DNA of 9,972 nucleotides from assembly GCA_030838025.1 (NCBI GenBank), contig JAUTXM010000157.1:1-9972 (forward strand), written 5' to 3'. A program made the translations under genes and the position numbers. The notes below the pieces were generated by a model. The model saw only the letters and a program-made list of their open reading frames with translations. It ran no database searches and had not been told where the DNA came from. This document shows, piece by piece, positions 5,857 through 9,972 of this stretch (within the stretch, counting starts at the first letter, position 1; every line of letters starts with the position of its first letter). Source of the stretch: Acidimicrobiaceae bacterium. Its GTDB lineage: Bacteria; Actinomycetota; Acidimicrobiia; Acidimicrobiales; Palsa-688.

Positions 5857-8196
5857 TTGCTCCTGTGCCTGGTGTGCCTGCTGGCCACCGCCGTCGGGTC
5901 GGCGGCCGTCGTGGGTTCGCTCAGACTGTCCCGGACATCGACGATGGTCACCGGCTTCTGGGTCGTGCTGGCCGGGCAGCTCGCCAGCGAGACCCTCCTC
6001 GTCGGAGGGGTGTTCCGCCGGCTTGACCCCACGGTGCTGGCCGCGACCGCGCTCGCGGTCGCCGGCGCCGAGGTCGGCGGCTGTTACTTCTGGGCCCGCT
6101 CGGCGGCCCGCGACGCGGCACTGCAGGTCGTCAGCGTCGCCGGCTACGGCATCCGCCGGATGAGAAGGCACCCAGCCCTGCTCATCCTCGGCCTGCTCGT
6201 CGTCGCTCAGTACGGCTGGCAGATCGTTCTGGCCGTCAGGTTGCCCCAAGTCTCATTTGACGGTCTGGCGTACCACCTGATCGGTCCCGATACGTGGATC
6301 CAGCACCACGCCATCGTCCACAGCCGCCAGAACCTCTTGAGTGACGTTTTCCCGGCCGATCAAGAGCTGCTCACGGCTTGGACCGGCACCTTTCTGCACA
6401 CCATGCGATACGCCGGGTTGAGCACGCTGCCGTTCGTGGCCATGGCCGCCAGCGCCGTGACCATGCTGGCTCGCAACCTCAAGGTCCGAACGAGCCTGGC
6501 GTTGTTGGGCGGCCTCGGCGTGGTCGCCATGCCGGCCGTGTTCCTCCAGGCGAGCACCGCCTACGTGGACATCGCAAGTGGCGCGACCGCCCTGGCCGCG
6601 CTGGGCTTTCTGTTGATCGTCGCGTCCTCGGTGACCTTTGTACGCGGCACCGCTCGGGGCCTGGCGGGGCACCTGCTCCTGGCCGGCACCGCCGCCGGCC
6701 TGGCGGCGGGGACCAAGTCGACCAACCTGGTCGTGGCGGCGGCCGTCGTCGTCATCGGATTCGTCCAGTTCGTGCGAATCACCGACATCCGGCCCGACCT
6801 GCCCGAGCGTACGGTCCGGCCACGGGGGCGGGTTGGTGCCGCCTGCCTTCTGGTTCCTCTGGCGACGCTGTCGGCGTTCTGGTACGTGCGGACCTGGGTG
6901 ACCTGGAAGAACCCCTTCTATCCGTTCGATGTCCTGGGCTTTCCGGGGCGGGGCACCACCAGCAGCATCATCGGGGCCAGCGAACCTGCGACGTTGCGCC
7001 ATGCGCCGCTCGGCCTATTGGGCGCCACGATCAAGTCGTGGTTGTACGACCTCCACCGGCATGCGTACATCTACGACCAGCGCCTTGGGGGCTTCGGGCT
7101 GCAGTGGCCCCTCCTGGTCGCCCCCGCCCTGCTCCTCGCCATCGTGTGGTTCGCACGGCGCCGCCTGGACTACTTGTTCGGGCTGCTCGTTCCGGTCGTC
7201 GTGGTGGCGATCGCCACCTCGGCTCCGTGGTGGGCTCGGTTCACCATTGCCCTGGCCGGCGCGGGCTGCGTCTGCCTGGCCCTGTGCCTGGAACGCATCG
7301 CCCGCCTGGTCGACGAGCGACGGACCGTCTTAGGGCAGCTGAGGCTGTCTCGGTACGCGCCGACGGTGCTGACCGCGCTCTTCGTCGCCACCACTGGCCT
7401 GAGCATGTGGTGGGCCACCAATCCCACCAACTACGCGCTGCTGGTACACGACCACCTGAAGACGGCAAGCCTCGCCGACGTCCGTCATGTCATGACCCTG
7501 CCCCATCCCGAATCCGTCCTCTATCCCCTGTTCGCGTACACCGACCTGGACAAGGTGCTTCCGGTGGGTTCGAGCCTCGCCATCGTGGCCGACAATCAGG
7601 TCTTTACCCATCCCTTGGTCGGCGAGGACCTGCAGCGGCGCTTGGTTGCTGTCGGGTCGCCCGACACGGCCGATCAACTGGCGGCGGCGCTGACCAGGTC
7701 GGGCACCACGTTCGTCCTCCTCAGGCCTACAACTACCGCCACGGGGCTGGTCAAGTCGGTCGACGCCCAACCCACCCGGTTCCTACCGCTTACCAGCGGT
7801 GGGCAGATAAACGGCGGGGACATCTACCAGCTGGGCACCTGGCCGGTGTGCCACGACCCCTCGCTGGCAATCGTCGCCAGCTCGCTGAGCACCACCGGCT
7901 CCTTCATGGTCACGGCCCGCCTGAGCGACAGTTGCGGGATAGTCGCCAAGGCGTCGGTCAACCTTTTCCAAGGCGACAAGGGGACCCCGATCTACCTGGG
8001 TTCGGACAAGGTGATCGACAGCCGCACGACGGCGGCGGACGGCACGGTCACCTTCACGGTGGCGAGTTCCCCGCCGAGCGCCAGGTACTTCCTCCGCGTC
8101 GAAGGTCAACGAATCGGCCGCGCCTTCCACAGCGCCACGGCATCGAGTGTGATCACGCCCGTCGGGGGCTCCGCGGCTACTGCATCTGCACCGTGA
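5857..8196 (+). CDS. GT-C-type membrane glycosyltransferase with C-terminal beta-rich domain
   Basis: The 779-residue protein has about ten or more hydrophobic segments between residues 1 and ~520. It resembles polyprenyl-phosphate-sugar-dependent (GT39/ArnT-like) transferases. FDGLAYHL (134-141) in the first large outer loop carries the candidate catalytic Asp 135. KNPFYPF (351-357) matches the GNPxYPF-type loop motif, and WWARFT (458-463) fits a later conserved loop. Residues ~530-665 form a soluble outer domain with YPLF (556-559). Residues ~666-779 add a beta-rich, Ig- or transthyretin-like segment (ADGTVTFTV at 727-735) beyond the usual family end. Such enzymes move a sugar from a lipid carrier onto a protein or glycan outside the membrane. 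The start is TTG at 5857: an in-frame TGA sits at 5851, and GTG at 5872 is the alternative. It follows paralogue B by 29 bp. The acceptor might be the cassette's surface protein (inference). Confidence 0.85.
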   Translation: MLLCLVCLLATAVGSAAVVGSLRLSRTSTMVTGFWVVLAGQLASETLLVGGVFRRLDPTVLAATALAVAGAEVGGCYFWARSAARDAALQVVSVAGYGIRRMRRHPALLILGLLVVAQYGWQIVLAVRLPQVSFDGLAYHLIGPDTWIQHHAIVHSRQNLLSDVFPADQELLTAWTGTFLHTMRYAGLSTLPFVAMAASAVTMLARNLKVRTSLALLGGLGVVAMPAVFLQASTAYVDIASGATALAALGFLLIVASSVTFVRGTARGLAGHLLLAGTAAGLAAGTKSTNLVVAAAVVVIGFVQFVRITDIRPDLPERTVRPRGRVGAACLLVPLATLSAFWYVRTWVTWKNPFYPFDVLGFPGRGTTSSIIGASEPATLRHAPLGLLGATIKSWLYDLHRHAYIYDQRLGGFGLQWPLLVAPALLLAIVWFARRRLDYLFGLLVPVVVVAIATSAPWWARFTIALAGAGCVCLALCLERIARLVDERRTVLGQLRLSRYAPTVLTALFVATTGLSMWWATNPTNYALLVHDHLKTASLADVRHVMTLPHPESVLYPLFAYTDLDKVLPVGSSLAIVADNQVFTHPLVGEDLQRRLVAVGSPDTADQLAAALTRSGTTFVLLRPTTTATGLVKSVDAQPTRFLPLTSGGQINGGDIYQLGTWPVCHDPSLAIVASSLSTTGSFMVTARLSDSCGIVAKASVNLFQGDKGTPIYLGSDKVIDSRTTAADGTVTFTVASSPPSARYFLRVEGQRIGRAFHSATASSVITPVGGSAATASAP

Positions 8197-9175
8197 CGAC
8201 CTTGCTGTTGTCGGCGAGGTCGGTCTCGCCCGGGGCGGCATCGATTCGCGCCGTCAAGGTGGTCGGCTGGCCCGCCAGGACCCGAAGTCCGCCCAGGCTC
8301 ACCGTGCGGGTCTGACCGGGCGACAGGTCGACGAAGTCGCGCACCGTCTGGGTGGGGCCAATGACCGACGGGGCAATGGTCGCGGTCACCGTGAGGTTCT
8401 TCTCCGACTGGTTGCCCGTGTCGGCGACGACGATCTGCAAGCTGAGCTGCTTGGCGACAGGCAGGATCTGGACCCCGTTTTGCAGGTTGACCGGCTGGGG
8501 GTTGGTCGTCACCAACACCACCGACACCGCATGGACCGGCGCCAAGCTCCCCTCGGAACGCAGGCTGGCCACGAACACCGCCAGGGTGGCGGGGCTGTAG
8601 GCCCCGGCATCGCTGACCCAGCGGGAGTTGGGCGGCGGCGTGCTCAGACGGGGCATGGCCTGCTGGAACAGGATGTAGGCCCGATCGGCGGCCTGGAAGT
8701 CGAGACCCACCCCGGCCAGGGCCTGCACCCCCGCATCGACCGGCTGGCCACTCATGGCGGTCCCGATCGCCTGGCCCAGGGCCTTGGTCCCGGCGTAGCG
8801 CATGTCCATGGCCGCGATCAGCAGGGCATGGGCGGTCCTGATCGACGGCGGAGGATTGAGCTTCTCGACCGCGGCCAACGTCTGCTGGGTCTGGACCAGG
8901 ACCCCGTTGATGTGGTTGGCGATGATGGGCGGTGACAGGCTCAGCGCCTGCGTTCGCACACCGCTGATATCGAGCCCCTGCTGGCTCGACTGCGCGATGG
9001 CGGGGAGGGCCAGATCGAGGTACGCCTGCTGGGCCTGCTCGCGGGCGGGCGCGGGCGAGCGCGCCGACAGGGCGGCGTTGATCACGATCACCAACAGCGT
9101 CGCCAGGACCGCGAAGAACAACCAAGGCCGGCCCCCACGGCGAGTGGTACGGGCGGGGCGGCTTCCCAATGCCAT
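8177..9175 (-). CDS. Signal-anchored extracytoplasmic protein with CARDB-like C-terminal domain
   Basis: This 332-residue protein has a basic N-terminus (RPARTTRRGGR), one membrane helix (about 18-37) and no obvious cleavage site, so it is probably anchored with the rest outside. Residues ~43-178 are helical and Gln/Ala-rich. Residues ~236-330 look like a beta-sandwich of the CARDB type: alternating hydrophobic strands, a Val-x-Asp-x-Gly-Asn step (250-255), SPGQT (285-289), and a closing PGETDLADNS (315-324), where CARDB domains usually have an E-x-D/N-x-x-N turn. CARDB domains act in adhesion or protein contacts. The tail overlaps the convergent GT-C gene by 20 bp. The ATG at 9175 is preceded by TAGGGT at 9 nt, which could be a -10 for a leaderless start or contain a weak ribosome site. 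A role on the same cell surface is plausible but unproven. Confidence 0.82.
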   Translation of the reverse strand: MALGSRPARTTRRGGRPWLFFAVLATLLVIVINAALSARSPAPAREQAQQAYLDLALPAIAQSSQQGLDISGVRTQALSLSPPIIANHINGVLVQTQQTLAAVEKLNPPPSIRTAHALLIAAMDMRYAGTKALGQAIGTAMSGQPVDAGVQALAGVGLDFQAADRAYILFQQAMPRLSTPPPNSRWVSDAGAYSPATLAVFVASLRSEGSLAPVHAVSVVLVTTNPQPVNLQNGVQILPVAKQLSLQIVVADTGNQSEKNLTVTATIAPSVIGPTQTVRDFVDLSPGQTRTVSLGGLRVLAGQPTTLTARIDAAPGETDLADNSKVVTVQMQ

Positions 9176-9184
9176 CTTCGCCAG

Positions 9185-9190
9185 ACCCTA
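9185..9190 (-). promoter_or_regulatory. TAGGGT before the CARDB-like gene (possible -10 or ribosome site)
   Basis: On the minus strand TAGGGT ends 9 nt before the ATG at 9175. As TANNNT it would give a nearly leaderless transcript; its AGGG could instead be a Shine-Dalgarno. The 99-bp gap to the divergent lipoprotein gene must hold both promoters. Confidence 0.3.
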
Positions 9191-9274
9191 GCGGCACGCG
9201 CCTGATCCGGGCTCGGCGCCTACGGCTGGGCGGTGGGCTGGACCGCGTGGTCCTGATCGGCGACTATCTGGGGC

Positions 9275-9625
9275 ATGCGTCTGTCGAATCGTGCCCGACT
9301 CGTCCTCCCGGTCGCCGTGGCGGTGGCGGTCCTCGCCGGATGTGGCGGGAAGGGATCGTCCGGCCCCAGCAAGGACAAGGTCCGCAGCACCACGGCGGCC
9401 GACGTGACGTCGGTGCTGCGATCGCACAACGTGGCGGTCAAAGGCTCCATCACCTGTGACGGTCAGGCGCCCGGCGTCATCGACTGCCATGGCACCACCT
9501 CCGACGGGAAGGACATCCAGGCCACGCTGGTTGCCAGCACGTCGGGGCTGAGCTGCACCGGTCCCATGGTGGTCAACGTCAACAAGGCCCAGCTGGTGTC
9601 GCTGCCCGACGAGAAGTGCAGCTGA
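9275..9625 (+). CDS. Small Cys-rich lipoprotein, DUF4333-like
   Basis: The 116-residue protein has a classic lipoprotein signal: RLSNRAR at the N-terminus, a hydrophobic stretch (9-20) and lipobox LAGC with the lipidated cysteine at 23. A Gly/Ser-rich linker follows. The mature domain (~38-116) has four further cysteines (61, 71, 94, 115), enough for two disulfides, in a small alpha/beta pattern beginning SITCDG and continuing DGKDIQATL. This layout resembles DUF4333-type domains of actinobacterial envelope lipoproteins; the match is by eye. The ATG at 9275 is chosen because it gives an ideal signal peptide. The GGGG directly before it is too close to be a good ribosome site. It diverges from the CARDB-like gene. 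Its ligand or partner is unknown. Confidence 0.85.
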   Translation: MRLSNRARLVLPVAVAVAVLAGCGGKGSSGPSKDKVRSTTAADVTSVLRSHNVAVKGSITCDGQAPGVIDCHGTTSDGKDIQATLVASTSGLSCTGPMVVNVNKAQLVSLPDEKCS

Positions 9626-9638
9626 TCCCCGGCGTCGG

Positions 9639-9737
9639 CATTACGGCCTGGTCGAGGGTCGGCGGGTCGAGGCCGCCGAGGATTTCCGGGCTCAGGTCAC
9701 GCCATGGGAGGTCGAGCACTACCTGGGCGAAGCCTAA
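9639..9737 (+). pseudogene. Possible 3' remnant of a coding sequence
   Basis: A start-less open stretch just after the lipoprotein stop, in another frame, ends at TAA 9735-9737. It encodes about 32 residues ending EVEHYLGEA. First and third codon positions are GC-rich and the second is AT-rich, and the residues look protein-like (Trp, Tyr, His, many Glu/Arg). No ATG, GTG or TTG precedes it in frame within the gap. The opposite strand has a phase-matched frame from ATG 9761 that is equally GC-biased, so strand and reality are both uncertain. Confidence 0.25.
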
Positions 9738-9761
9738 GGGCCGCCTTTGGTACGGATCCAA

Positions 9762-9833
9762 GTCTCTGGCAGGGGTTTGACAGCCGCTGGCGGTGTCGGA
9801 TCCCTACCAGAGACGTAGATCCCTACCAGAAAC
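9762..9833. repeat. Inverted plus direct repeat cluster (three copies of a ~16-nt unit)
   Basis: GATCCCTACCAGAGAC at 9799-9814 recurs as GATCCCTACCAGAAAC at 9818-9833 (15 of 16 identical, 19-nt period). An inverted copy, GTCTCTGGCAGGGG, starts at 9762. The inverted similarity extends inward through GACA/TGTC, so 9762-9814 can form an imperfect hairpin with a GC-rich centre. It lies between convergent genes. It may be a bidirectional terminator, a dispersed palindromic repeat or a protein-binding cluster. Confidence 0.6.
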
Positions 9834-9848
9834 ACGCCTCGGACGGAC

Positions 9849-9972
9849 CTACTGGGTGTCTGGGGGGGCGGGGTCCGCGGAATCGTCGAAGTCGTGGGGG
9901 TCGGTGCCAGTCGTGGGCTCAGACGGGGGGTTCGGGGTCGCGAGGCGGTCGAACCAATCGGTGGCAGGGCAG
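9849..9972 (-). CDS. Partial CDS, C-terminal end of an unidentified protein
   Basis: A minus-strand frame enters at the right edge and runs 40 codons to TAG at 9851-9849. The visible tail contains ATDWFDRL, then a run rich in Pro, Asp and Thr ending APPDTQ. Such acidic, Pro-rich tails are common in actinobacterial proteins and are probably disordered. Codon use is GC3-rich and no other frame across this stretch looks better; one competing minus frame meets an early stop. Too little is present to suggest a function. Confidence 0.45.
   Translation of the reverse strand, partial: CPATDWFDRLATPNPPSEPTTGTDPHDFDDSADPAPPDTQ

Noticed and set aside
6378..8315. A 645-codon plus-strand frame overlapping the GT-C gene in another phase
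   Set aside because: Arg/Gly/His/Pro-rich shadow translation. The overlapping 779-residue frame has coherent membrane helices and family motifs.
9579..9761. A 60-codon minus-strand frame from ATG 9761
   Set aside because: It overlaps the end of the lipoprotein gene and lacks a ribosome site. Its GC bias is explained by phase-matched antisense to the plus-strand stretch, though it cannot be excluded.
1..9972. CRISPR array, tRNA, rRNA, insertion sequence or prophage
   Set aside because: No regularly spaced repeats of CRISPR length, no cloverleaf or rRNA signature, and no transposase or integrase motifs were found on reading both strands. The few short repeats are described separately.

Overview
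The window is about two-thirds G+C, with strong G/C bias at third codon positions, several GTG/TTG starts and at least one gene that looks leaderless. Together with actinobacterial-style products (a LAxTG-like sorting motif, a DUF4333-like lipoprotein), this suggests a high-GC actinomycete, possibly of the Acidimicrobiia. The placement is an inference from composition and gene style only. I see no rRNA, tRNA, CRISPR array, insertion sequence or phage gene.

Layout. (a) Positions 1-482, minus strand: the N-terminal 160 codons of a protein of unknown function (paralogue A). (b) 601-4267, minus strand: a cell-surface cassette, read from right to left. It holds an exosortase/archaeosortase-family transpeptidase (4267-3701), a 173-bp leader with a 12-nt tandem repeat and a palindrome, a 54-residue membrane peptide with a LATTG motif (3527-3363), a processive family-2 glycosyltransferase with a Pro/Ala-rich tail (3344-1572), and a secreted surface protein with a C-terminal sorting-type signal (1575-601). 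The last two genes overlap by ATGA. (c) 4424-5827, plus strand: a coiled-coil protein whose first ~160 residues are homologous to paralogue A (paralogue B). It is followed after 29 bp by a large GT-C-type membrane glycosyltransferase with an extra beta-rich C-terminal domain (5857-8196). (d) 8177-9175, minus strand: a signal-anchored protein with a CARDB-like domain, overlapping the GT-C gene tail to tail. (e) 9275-9625, plus strand: a small Cys-rich lipoprotein. (f) 9626-9848: a convergent intergenic region with a possible coding remnant and a three-copy inverted/direct repeat. (g) 9849-9972, minus strand: the likely C-terminal end of another gene.

How the genes may work together (inference). 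The exosortase would cleave and anchor the secreted protein made from the distal end of its own cluster. The GT2 and perhaps the GT-C enzyme would make or attach a cell-surface glycan, echoing the known link between exosortases and exopolysaccharide genes. Paralogues A and B bracket the cassette and are the most likely undescribed partners. The cargo's sorting signal is not a PEP-CTERM motif, so the enzyme-substrate pairing is a hypothesis.
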